NCBI RefSeq assembly: GCF_900163815.1
Contig: NZ_FUKO01000020.1
Location: 103,831-167,830 of the forward strand
Direction of reading: 5' to 3'
DNA: 64,000 nucleotides
Origin: Microbacterium esteraromaticum
GTDB lineage: Bacteria; Actinomycetota; Actinomycetes; Actinomycetales; Microbacteriaceae
The position numbers and the translations under genes were made by a program. Positions 56,989 to 64,000 of this stretch are shown in pieces; the first letter of the stretch is position 1; the number at the start of each line of letters is the position of its first letter. Below the pieces are notes generated by a model that saw only the letters and a list, made by a program, of their open reading frames with translations, did not search any database and was not told the origin of the DNA.

Positions 56989-57627
56989 ATGTCGAACATG
57001 GCTCGTTTTTATCGAATGCTGACCGTGGTGAGCCTCGGGGCATATCCGCTGGCCGCCACGATCTTCGCGGTGACCGCAGGCATCGGCACCGCCCCGGACG
57101 CCGCTACGCTGTCGGCACTGGCGTTCTGGTGCGCTCAGGTCGCTCTCGGCATCGCTGCCGTCGGCCTCGGGCATCTGCTGCGCACCCGCACCCCGATCCT
57201 CGCGCCCCTCGCCGCGGGGCTGCTGCTGCTCAGCGCGTTCGCGCACGCGGCGTCCGCGGGCCTCATGCTCGGACGCGCTGCAGGTCAGGGTGCAGCAGAT
57301 GCCTGGGGCGCGAACGCCCTCGCGATGCTCGCGCTGGTGTCGCTGTCTCTCGGGACGATCCTGTTGGCGGTGGCGCTGTTCCGGTCGAAGCTCAGCATCG
57401 GCTGGGTGGGAATCGTGCTGCTCGGATGGATGGTCGTGGAGTTCGGGCTGTCGGGCATGGGTCTGTGGGCGATGCTGGCCGGTGCAGCGATGCTGTTCAC
57501 CGGGTTCTTCGTCCTCGCGATCGTGACCGCGCGCAGCAACCTGGCAGTGTGGACGACTGCAGCGGAGATGGCTACACAGCCGGTCAGGCGCGAACAGCCT
57601 CGGCGATCGGCGTCGATCCGTCGTTGA
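56989..57627 (+). CDS. Six-helix membrane protein, unknown family
   Basis: 212 aa, about six hydrophobic segments with 'MLTVVSLGAYPLAATIFAVT' first and an Arg-rich C-terminal tail. Family not recognised. The ATG at 56989 has a GGAG about 12 nt upstream; a second ATG follows at 56998. Preceded by a strong hairpin and divergent from the two-component system, which might regulate it. Its 3' end overlaps the convergent SDR gene by 44 nt. Confidence 0.7.
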   Translation: MSNMARFYRMLTVVSLGAYPLAATIFAVTAGIGTAPDAATLSALAFWCAQVALGIAAVGLGHLLRTRTPILAPLAAGLLLLSAFAHAASAGLMLGRAAGQGAADAWGANALAMLALVSLSLGTILLAVALFRSKLSIGWVGIVLLGWMVVEFGLSGMGLWAMLAGAAMLFTGFFVLAIVTARSNLAVWTTAAEMATQPVRREQPRRSASIRR

Positions 57628-58228
57628 ACGTGATGGTTCGGCCGATCGTCGACGAGTCTGCGAGCGCCTGCGCGATGACCTGGGCGACGTTCGCGCGCGA
57701 CGCCGCAGTCGACTCGGTGGCGGTTGTGTCGATGCGACCGGTCGCTTCGTCGAGGGTGAGGCTGCTCGGCCCCAGCACCGTCCATTCCAGCGATGATGCC
57801 CGCAGGTGCTCGTCGGCTGCCGCCTTGGCCTCTGCATAGGCGAAGAAAGAATTCGACGGGTCGACGCCGTGGTTCGGCGAGGCGCCGAAGTACGACACCA
57901 TGATGTAGCGGTGCACACCGGCGTCGGCTGCGGCATCCATCGACCGGATCGCGGCGTCACGGTCGACGGCCGCGGTGCGCTCTGCGCTTCCGCCTCCCGC
58001 ACCGGCGGACCACACGACCGCATCGTGGCCGGCGATCAGCTGAGCGAATGCGTCGCGGCTCTCGTGCTCCACGTCGAAGACGGCGGGAGCAGCCCCTGAC
58101 GCGCGCACCTCGTCGGCATGATCTTCACTGCGGATGACAGCGGTGACGTCGTCGCCGCGCGCGGCGAGGATCGGGGAGAGCAGAAGGGCGACCTTGCCGT
58201 GGCCGCCGACGATGAGAATTCGAGCCAT
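57584..58228 (-). CDS. NAD(P)-binding SDR-like oxidoreductase
   Basis: 214 aa, atypical short-chain dehydrogenase of the NmrA/YwnB-like type. 'ILIVGGHGKVALLL' is the nucleotide loop; 'VVWSAGAGGG' and 'RYIMVSYFGA' follow. There is no Y-x-x-x-K, so it may bind NAD(P) as a sensor or act on a simple substrate. TAGCGT lies 6 nt before the ATG. Confidence 0.87.
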   Translation of the reverse strand: MARILIVGGHGKVALLLSPILAARGDDVTAVIRSEDHADEVRASGAAPAVFDVEHESRDAFAQLIAGHDAVVWSAGAGGGSAERTAAVDRDAAIRSMDAAADAGVHRYIMVSYFGASPNHGVDPSNSFFAYAEAKAAADEHLRASSLEWTVLGPSSLTLDEATGRIDTTATESTAASRANVAQVIAQALADSSTIGRTITFNDGSTPIAEAVRA

Positions 58229-58234
58229 GCCCTC

Positions 58235-58240
58235 ACGCTA
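58235..58240 (-). promoter_or_regulatory. -10 element, leaderless start of SDR-like gene
   Basis: TAGCGT on the minus strand, 6 nt before the ATG at 58228. Confidence 0.5.
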
Positions 58241-58273
58241 CCCGTCGACGGCGACGATGGGGCCGGTTGGTGC

Positions 58274-59449
58274 TCAGTGCGTGAGCACACCATCCTTCCA
58301 GACATGCCTGACAAGAGGAACGCCCGGGCGGTACGCGAGGTGCACGCGCGTAGCAGCACCGAGCAGCACGAGATCGGCCCGCTTGCCGGGGGCGATGACA
58401 CCGATATCCTCGCGTCGCAGCGCCGCGGCTCCCCCCGCGGTCGCCGCCCATACGGCCTCGGCCGTAGTCATGCCCATTTCGCGCACCGCGACGGCGATGC
58501 AGAACGGCATCGACGAGGTGAAGCTCGATCCGGGATTGGTGTCGCAGGCGATGGCGACGGTGACGCCGGCGTCGATCAGCCGGCGGGCATCCGGATACGG
58601 CTGCCGGGTCGAGAACTCGACGCCGGGCAGAAGCGTCAGCACGGTGTCGCTGGCGGCGAGCGCGGCGATGTCGTCATCGGTCACGTAGGTGCCGTGATCG
58701 ACGGATGCCGCGCCGAGCTCGACGGCGAGCTGCACGCCCTCCCCCGGGCCGAGCTGGCTGGCGTGCACTCGCGGGTGGAGCCCCCGCGCGATGCCTGCTT
58801 CGAGCACGCGACGCGATTGCGCCACCGTGAATGCACCCCTTTCGCAGAACACGTCGATCCACTTCGCGTGCGGGGCGCACGCCTCGAGCATCTCGCCGAC
58901 GACGAGATCGACGTAGGCGTCGGATCGGTCGGCGAACTCGGCGGGCACCACGTGCGCACCGAGGTAGGTGACCTCCTCGGTGACTTCGGCCGCGAGCCGC
59001 AGCAGTCGCGCCTCCGTCTCGACGTCGAGCCCGTACCCGCTCTTGATCTCGACGGTCGTGGTGCCCTGCGCAGCCATCTCGTCGATGAACCCGCTGAGGC
59101 GCGCACGCAGTTCCTCGTCGGTCGCGGCACGCGTGGCGGCGACCGTCGATCGGATGCCGCCAGCGGCATACTTCTGGCCGGCCATCCGCGCTTCGAACTC
59201 GGCCGCCCGGTCACCGCCGAAGACGATGTGGCTGTGACTGTCAACGAATCCAGGGAGGACAGCGCCCCCGTGGGCATTCACCTCTTCGAAGCCCTCCGCA
59301 TCAGCGGGAACCTCATCTGCCGGTCCCACCCACTCGATGCGGCCGTGGTCGATGAGCACGGCCGCATCGTGCAGGGTGCCGCACGCGTCTTCGCCGACGG
59401 CCGGGTCGTTCGTGGTCAGCTCGCCGATGTTGGTGATCAGTGTCCGCAT
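58274..59449 (-). CDS. hutI: Imidazolonepropionase
   Basis: 391 aa, third enzyme of histidine degradation; opens the imidazolone ring to N-formimidoyl-glutamate. Amidohydrolase metal ligands are '[10 protein letters not shown]', the His in '[10 protein letters not shown]', the later '[10 protein letters not shown]' and 'IACDTNPGS'. GAAGGAG lies 5 nt before the ATG. Last gene of hutH-hutU-hutI, about 50 nt after hutU. Confidence 0.95.
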   Translation of the reverse strand: MRTLITNIGELTTNDPAVGEDACGTLHDAAVLIDHGRIEWVGPADEVPADAEGFEEVNAHGGAVLPGFVDSHSHIVFGGDRAAEFEARMAGQKYAAGGIRSTVAATRAATDEELRARLSGFIDEMAAQGTTTVEIKSGYGLDVETEARLLRLAAEVTEEVTYLGAHVVPAEFADRSDAYVDLVVGEMLEACAPHAKWIDVFCERGAFTVAQSRRVLEAGIARGLHPRVHASQLGPGEGVQLAVELGAASVDHGTYVTDDDIAALAASDTVLTLLPGVEFSTRQPYPDARRLIDAGVTVAIACDTNPGSSFTSSMPFCIAVAVREMGMTTAEAVWAATAGGAAALRREDIGVIAPGKRADLVLLGAATRVHLAYRPGVPLVRHVWKDGVLTH

Positions 59450-59499
59450 CGCTTCTCCTTCGCCCAGCGGTGCCGAGTGCTTCAGTGGTGCCGAGTGAT

Positions 59500-61167
59500 T
59501 CAGAGCATAGGTATGTTCAGCCCGCGCTCACGGGCGACATCCTGCGCGTGTTCGTAACCGGCATCCACATGCCGCATCACGCCCGTTCCGGGGTCGTTCG
59601 TCAGCACCCGCTCGAGCTTCTGCGCGGCCAGTTCCGACCCGTCGGCGACGGTGACCTGGCCGGCATGGATGCTGCGGCCGATACCCACGCCACCGCCGTG
59701 GTGCAGCGAGACCCACGACGCACCTGATGCGGTGTTCAGCAGTGCGTTCAGCAGCGGCCAGTCGGCAATGGCATCCGAGCCGTCCCGCATCGCCTCGGTC
59801 TCACGATACGGAGAGGCTACGGATCCGGCGTCGAGGTGATCGCGGCCGATGACGATCGGCGCCTTCAGCTCGCCCGAGGCCACCATCTCGTTGAACTTGA
59901 GCCCGGCGAGATGGCGCTCCTGGTATCCGAGCCAGCAGATGCGCGCCGGCAGCCCTTCGAAGTGCACGGACTCGCCGGCCTTCTCCAGCCAGCGATGCAG
60001 CGCCTTGTCCTCGGGGAAAAGTTCGGCAATGGCGCGGTCTGTGGCGTAGATGTCTTCCGGGTCGCCGGAGAGCGCAGCCCAGCGGAAGGGCCCGCGGCCC
60101 TCTTCGAACTGCGGGCGGATGTAGGCCGGCACGAAGCCGGGGAACTCGAACGCGCGGTCGCACCCACCCAGCTTCGCCTCGGCACGGATCGAATTGCCAT
60201 AGTCGAATACTGCGGCTCCGCCGTCTTGAAAGGCCACCATCGCCGAGACGTGCGCGGCCATCGACTCGCGCGAGCGCTCCGTGAAGCCTTCCGGGTCACG
60301 GGCGGCTTCCGCTTTCCACTCGTCGACACTGACGCCGACCGGCAGGTACGCGAGCGGGTCGTGCGCGCTGGTCTGGTCGGTGACGATATCGATCGGCACG
60401 CCTCGCCGCAGCAGCTCGGGGAAGACCTCGGCGGCGTTTCCGACCACACCCACCGAGAGCGCTTCGCCGTTCTGCTTCGCAGCGACGACGCGGTCGATCG
60501 CGGCATCGAGGTCAGCGGTGTACTCGTCGAGATAGCCGTGATCGACGCGACGCGCCAGCCGCGACTCGTCGACATCGACGATGAGCACCGCTCCCTCGTT
60601 CAGGGTCACGGCGAGCGGCTGCGCGCCGCCCATGCCGCCCGCACCGCCGGTGAGGGTCAGTGTGCCCTTCAGCGACTCTCGACCGAGTGACCGGGCGACG
60701 GCGGCGAAGGTCTCGTAGGTGCCCTGGAGGATGCCCTGGGTGCCGATGTAGATCCATGAGCCAGCGGTCATCTGCCCGTACATCATGAGCCCGAGTGCCT
60801 CCAGCCGGCGGAACTCCGGCCAGGTCGCCCAGTCACCGACGAGGTTCGAGTTCGCGATGAGCACTCGCGGTGCCCACTCGTGGGTGCGGAACACTCCCAC
60901 GGGCTTGCCCGACTGCACCAGCAGCGTCTCATCCGGCTCCAGCTCATCGAGGGTGCGCACGATCGCGTCGTAGGCCTCCCAGCTGCGCGCCGCCTTGCCG
61001 GTGCCGCCGTAGACGACGAGGTCTTCCGGGTGCTCGGCCACCTCGGGGTCGAGATTGTTCATCAGCATCCGCTTGGCGGCCTCGGCACCCCAGCTCTTCG
61101 CGGTGCGCTGATTGCCACGGGCGGCGCGGATCTTTCGATTCGGATCGTGGAGGGTGGGCTCAGACAT
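59500..61167 (-). CDS. hutU: Urocanate hydratase
   Basis: 555 aa, NAD-dependent hydration of urocanate to imidazolonepropionate. '[17 protein letters not shown]', '[13 protein letters not shown]', '[20 protein letters not shown]' and '[20 protein letters not shown]' are highly conserved. The ATG at 61167 overlaps the hutH stop by 8 nt, with GGAG inside hutH. A longer frame upstream lies entirely within hutH and is rejected. Confidence 0.97.
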   Translation of the reverse strand: MSEPTLHDPNRKIRAARGNQRTAKSWGAEAAKRMLMNNLDPEVAEHPEDLVVYGGTGKAARSWEAYDAIVRTLDELEPDETLLVQSGKPVGVFRTHEWAPRVLIANSNLVGDWATWPEFRRLEALGLMMYGQMTAGSWIYIGTQGILQGTYETFAAVARSLGRESLKGTLTLTGGAGGMGGAQPLAVTLNEGAVLIVDVDESRLARRVDHGYLDEYTADLDAAIDRVVAAKQNGEALSVGVVGNAAEVFPELLRRGVPIDIVTDQTSAHDPLAYLPVGVSVDEWKAEAARDPEGFTERSRESMAAHVSAMVAFQDGGAAVFDYGNSIRAEAKLGGCDRAFEFPGFVPAYIRPQFEEGRGPFRWAALSGDPEDIYATDRAIAELFPEDKALHRWLEKAGESVHFEGLPARICWLGYQERHLAGLKFNEMVASGELKAPIVIGRDHLDAGSVASPYRETEAMRDGSDAIADWPLLNALLNTASGASWVSLHHGGGVGIGRSIHAGQVTVADGSELAAQKLERVLTNDPGTGVMRHVDAGYEHAQDVARERGLNIPML

Positions 61168-62755
61168 CGGCGTGCTCCTTCGCAGTGCGTACGACAGCCC
61201 CCGAGCGCACGAGCTCGGTGACTGCCTCCATGTCGGGTGAGAGGAAGTGGTCGGGTCCAGGCCCGGCGGCGACAGTGCGCACCAGGTCGCGGACGGCGCC
61301 GGTGGCCGGCCCCGCCTGCAGCGGTGCGCGCAGGTCGAGAGCTCGCGCTCCGGTGATGATCTCGATGGCCAGCACACGGGTGAGCCCGTCGATCGCTCGG
61401 CGCAGCTTCCGCGCCCCCGCCCACCCCATCGACACATGGTCTTCCTGCATGGCGGAAGAGGGAATGGAATCGACGGATGCCGGCACCGCGAGACGCTTGA
61501 GTTCGGAGACGATTCCCGCAGCAGCATACTGAGCGATCATCAGGCCGGAGTCGACTCCGACCTCATGTGCCAGGAAGGGCGGCAGCCCATGATTGCGAGC
61601 CGGGTCGAGCGCGCGGTCAGTGCGGCGCTCGGCGACGGATGCCAGATCCGCGACAGAGATCGCGAGGAAGTCGAGCACAGCCGCGACAGGCGCACCATGG
61701 AAGTTGCCGTTGGACTGGATGCGACCATCCGAGGTGATGACCGGGTTGTCGACGACCGACGAGAGCTCGCGCTCGGCGATGGTCGTTGCATGCGCCATCG
61801 TGTCTCGTACCGCGCCGTGCACCTGCGGTGAGCAGCGCAGCGAATAGGCGTCCTGTACCCGCCCATCGTCGGGGCCCTTGTGGCTCGCCACCATGGGCGA
61901 TGCGCCGAGAATGGCGCGCAGATTCGCCGCAGACGCTGCCTGCCCGTGCTGCGGACGCAGGGTCATGAGATCGGCGGCGAAGACGGCATCCGTGCCGAGC
62001 TGCGATTCGATCGACATGGCGGCGGAGATGTCCGCGGTGGTGACGAGGTTCTCCAGGTCGTGCAGAGCGAGCACGAGCATTCCCAGCATCCCGTCGGTGC
62101 CATTGATGAGCGCCAGCCCCTCTTTCTCCTCCAGAACCAGCGGTTCGATGGATGCTGCCCGCAGCGCATCCGCTGCGGTACACAGGTGGCCGGCCTGCTC
62201 GCCCGTCGAGGATGCTTCCGGTGACGCGATGGCGTCCGCTGCCGGATGCCACACGCGCACCTCGCCTTCGCCCATGGCCGCGAGCGCGATGTGCGCGAGG
62301 GGGGCGAGGTCTCCCGAGCAGCCCAGCGAGCCGTACTCGCGGACCACCGGCGTGATGCCAGCATTGAGCATGGCGACGTAGGTCTCGACGACGATCGGGC
62401 GGACGCCCGTATGGCCGGAGGCGAGTGTCTGCAACCGCAGCAGCTGCAGCGCCCGCACCACCTCGGTCTCCACTTCCGCACCGGTGCCTGCCGCGTGCGA
62501 CCGGATGAGGCTGGCCTGCAGCTGACGGCGCCGCTCGGGTGCGATGAACGTCGTCGCGAGGGCGCCGAAGCCGGTCGAGACGCCGTAGTGCGGGTTCGGG
62601 TCGGCCGCGAGTCCTTCGATGACGGCGCGGGCGGCGGCCACGCGGTCGCGCGCGGCGGGGGTGATCTCGACGGAAGCCCCGGCACGAGCGACGGCGACGA
62701 CTTCGGCGGGGCTGAGCGGCGCCGCACCGATCACAACGGAAGAAGATTGCTGCAT
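61160..62755 (-). CDS. hutH: Histidine ammonia-lyase
   Basis: 531 aa, first step of histidine degradation. The MIO cofactor arises from C146-S147-G148 in '[14 protein letters not shown]', where many family members have Ala-Ser-Gly; 'YGVSTGFG' has the catalytic Tyr57. The ATG at 62755 has TGGAAT 6 nt upstream. First gene of hutH-hutU-hutI, divergent from an IclR regulator. Confidence 0.96.
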   Translation of the reverse strand: MQQSSSVVIGAAPLSPAEVVAVARAGASVEITPAARDRVAAARAVIEGLAADPNPHYGVSTGFGALATTFIAPERRRQLQASLIRSHAAGTGAEVETEVVRALQLLRLQTLASGHTGVRPIVVETYVAMLNAGITPVVREYGSLGCSGDLAPLAHIALAAMGEGEVRVWHPAADAIASPEASSTGEQAGHLCTAADALRAASIEPLVLEEKEGLALINGTDGMLGMLVLALHDLENLVTTADISAAMSIESQLGTDAVFAADLMTLRPQHGQAASAANLRAILGASPMVASHKGPDDGRVQDAYSLRCSPQVHGAVRDTMAHATTIAERELSSVVDNPVITSDGRIQSNGNFHGAPVAAVLDFLAISVADLASVAERRTDRALDPARNHGLPPFLAHEVGVDSGLMIAQYAAAGIVSELKRLAVPASVDSIPSSAMQEDHVSMGWAGARKLRRAIDGLTRVLAIEIITGARALDLRAPLQAGPATGAVRDLVRTVAAGPGPDHFLSPDMEAVTELVRSGAVVRTAKEHADV

Positions 62756-62761
62756 AGTCCG

Positions 62762-62767
62762 ATTCCA
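62762..62767 (-). promoter_or_regulatory. -10 element, leaderless start of hutH
   Basis: TGGAAT on the minus strand, 6 nt before the hutH ATG. Confidence 0.45.
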
Positions 62768-62771
62768 CACT

Positions 62772-62785
62772 TTCGTAACGTCGAA
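62772..62785. promoter_or_regulatory. Weak candidate IclR operator TTCG-N6-CGAA
   Basis: Short inverted repeat in the 57-nt gap between hutH and the IclR gene, beside the hutH -10. Four-base arms occur often by chance in GC-rich DNA, so support is weak. Confidence 0.25.
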
Positions 62786-62812
62786 CGGGACGGATCCTGC
62801 CAGACTGTGTCT

Positions 62813-63601
62813 GTGATCCCAGACATGACGGATGCCGAACACAGCCGGCCCCAGGTCCCCGCCGCGGACCAGACCCTGCGCATTCTGCGCCACCTCGCCG
62901 GTCGGCCTTCGCCCGTCGCTGCCTCGGCCATCGCCAGAGACCTCGCAATACCGCGGTCGACGACGTACCATCTGCTCTCGACCCTCGAGACTCACGGCTT
63001 CGTCGTGCATCTGCCGCAGGAGCGTCGATGGGCACTGGGCACCAGCGCATTCGAACTCGCCGGCGGGTACACCAGGCAAGAGCCTCTGGCACGACTGGGG
63101 CGCCCGCTGATCGCCGCGCTCGCGGACCGGGTAGGCGAGAACGCCCATCTGGCGGTGATGAGCGGGCGCGACGTGCTGTACATCGTCGAGGAGCGCGCTG
63201 CGCGGCGACCAGCGCTGATCTCCGACGTCGGGGTCCGGCTCCCCTCTCATCTCACCGCGACCGGACGCGCGATGCTCGCGGCACTGCCTCGAAACCAGGT
63301 GCGCGCCCTGTATCCGGACGCTGGTGCGTTCACCGACCGCACCGGTCGCGGACCGGATCGCCCCTCGGAACTGCGCCGGCTTCTGCAAACCGTTCGCGCC
63401 ACCGCCATCGCCACCGAGGATGGCGAGGTCACAGCGGGGTTCCGCTCGGTAGCGGCGGCGGTCTGCGACCACACCGGCTGGCCAGTGGCGGCCGTCGCGA
63501 TCACCTGGGAGAGCGCGGCATCAACACGCGAACCGATCGACGCCGTGCGCGACGCTGCCCGGATGCTGGAGAGCCGGCTCGGGTACGACCGCCGACGCTG
63601 A
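62813..63601 (+). CDS. IclR-family regulator of histidine utilization
   Basis: 262 aa. Winged helix with 'VAASAIARDLAIPRSTTYHL' and an IclR effector domain ('GENAHLAVMSGRDVLYIVEE', 'PSHLTATGRAMLAALP', 'GFRSVAAAVCDHTGWPVAAV'). A GTG at 62813 sits 6 nt after CAGACT; the ATG at 62825 is an alternative. Divergent from hutHUI, which it most likely controls in response to histidine or urocanate. Confidence 0.92.
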   Translation: MIPDMTDAEHSRPQVPAADQTLRILRHLAGRPSPVAASAIARDLAIPRSTTYHLLSTLETHGFVVHLPQERRWALGTSAFELAGGYTRQEPLARLGRPLIAALADRVGENAHLAVMSGRDVLYIVEERAARRPALISDVGVRLPSHLTATGRAMLAALPRNQVRALYPDAGAFTDRTGRGPDRPSELRRLLQTVRATAIATEDGEVTAGFRSVAAAVCDHTGWPVAAVAITWESAASTREPIDAVRDAARMLESRLGYDRRR

Positions 63602-63629
63602 GCACGTGCTGCCGACCCCCAACAGAACA

Positions 63630-63669
63630 GGGCGTCGCGGAAGCCGCTGATGCGGAAACCACGACGCCC
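63630..63669. terminator. Hairpin between convergent genes
   Basis: GGGCGTCG (63630-63637) and CGACGCCC (63662-63669) form an 8-bp stem between the IclR gene and the small Lys-rich gene. No T tract, so its terminator role is uncertain. Confidence 0.4.
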
Positions 63670-63693
63670 GAGGAGGGGTGGAAACGTTCTGGG

Positions 63694-63828
63694 TCAGGAA
63701 CTCGCGCCCTTGCGAGTCTTGATGAACGTCTCCGGCTCCTGCTTGGCGCGCTTCTCAGCGCGCTTTTCCTTCAATGAGAGCTTCGGCTCTTTCTTGGCTG
63801 ACCTTGACTGCGGAGTCTTTCCAGACAT
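63694..63828 (-). CDS. Small Lys/Glu-rich protein
   Basis: 44 aa, very basic and charged ('SLKEKRAEKRAKQEPE'), probably helical or disordered. Family not recognised, although small proteins of this kind next to rRNA operons look familiar in Microbacteriaceae. GGGGAA precedes the ATG at 63828 at a long distance. Possible nucleic-acid or ribosome binding is inference from charge only. Confidence 0.65.
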   Translation of the reverse strand: MSGKTPQSRSAKKEPKLSLKEKRAEKRAKQEPETFIKTRKGASS

Positions 63829-63918
63829 CTGACTCGCTTCCCCTTCTTTCGGCTGGCGGGCTATAACCCTGACCATAGCCCGGGCCCGAGGGAAGTCAAA
63901 TCACAAGCGCGTTAACGC

Positions 63919-63949
63919 AAAAGAGCCACCAACAATGGGTGGCTCTTTT
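63919..63949 (-). terminator. Rho-independent terminator of the rRNA operon
   Basis: 12-bp stem AAAAGAGCCACC (63919-63930) and GGTGGCTCTTTT (63938-63949) with a 7-nt loop, ending in a T run on the minus strand. It lies 11 nt past the 3' end of the 5S rRNA. Confidence 0.92.
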
Positions 63950-63960
63950 GTTTAAGAGAA

Positions 63961-64000
63961 GTTCGGCGGTGTCCTACTCTCCCACAGGGTCCCCCCTGCA
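63961..64000 (-). rRNA. rrf: 5S rRNA, 3' end only
   Basis: On the minus strand the last 40 nt read through GGGACCCTGTGGGAGAGTAG and GACACCGCCGAAC, the conserved 3' part of actinobacterial 5S rRNA. The 5' part lies outside the window. It is presumably the last gene of an rRNA operon coming in from the right. Confidence 0.93.

Overview
The window is high-GC, densely coded DNA from an actinobacterium, most likely a member of the Microbacteriaceae such as Microbacterium. This rests on codon use, the class Ib ribonucleotide reductase set nrdHIEF, a DUF222/HNH protein, a protein O-mannosyltransferase, and many start codons lying 6-8 nt after a -10 element (leaderless transcripts). It is ordinary chromosome. 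I see no insertion sequence, prophage, CRISPR array or tRNA gene. The right edge enters a 5S rRNA gene on the minus strand behind a strong terminator.

Layout. 1-6 kb: metG-tatD-rsmA plus an aldo/keto reductase, then rsmI (all minus). A small unknown gene between metG and rsmI is bracketed by clustered palindromes. 6-16 kb: protein O-mannosyltransferase, DUF222/HNH protein, a GntR (YtrA-type) regulator with its membrane partner, a DUF808 protein, a thioredoxin-domain DUF255 protein, an aldo/keto reductase and a DUF418-like membrane protein. 16-24.5 kb: the giant helicase HrpA, a quinone oxidoreductase, a Cys/Met-type PLP enzyme preceded by a possible leader peptide, a Gfo/Idh/MocA oxidoreductase and an NYN-domain putative RNase.

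24.5-35 kb is the most distinctive region. A minus-strand operon encodes a Gfo/Idh/MocA dehydrogenase, a GMC flavoprotein of the pyranose-oxidase/glycoside 3-oxidase type, a solute-binding lipoprotein, two sugar ABC permeases, two TIM-barrel isomerase/lyase proteins and an MFS transporter. A divergent ROK repressor faces it across a promoter region with two TTG-N6-CAA inverted repeats. I read this as uptake and oxidative (3-keto-sugar) catabolism of a glycoside, without a classical glycoside hydrolase.

35-54 kb: DUF4166 and TIGR01777 proteins, a rhodanese, an aldo/keto reductase, an acetyltransferase, pgi, a fatty acid desaturase with a puzzling start, a lipoprotein, a cNMP-domain/thioredoxin-reductase-like fusion, nrdHIEF with a group of DnaA-box-like sites upstream, an MFS transporter, an alpha/beta hydrolase and an acyl-CoA dehydrogenase. 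A CsoR-family regulator is divergent from a DUF445 protein. 54-63.6 kb: histidine utilization (hutG; hutH-hutU-hutI with a divergent IclR regulator), interrupted by a two-component system, a small membrane protein and an NAD(P)-binding protein.

Two patterns recur. One is TANNNT-like hexamers a fixed 6-8 nt before start codons. The other is four intergenic clusters of short inverted repeats, three of them 3' of genes, each with its own core sequence.
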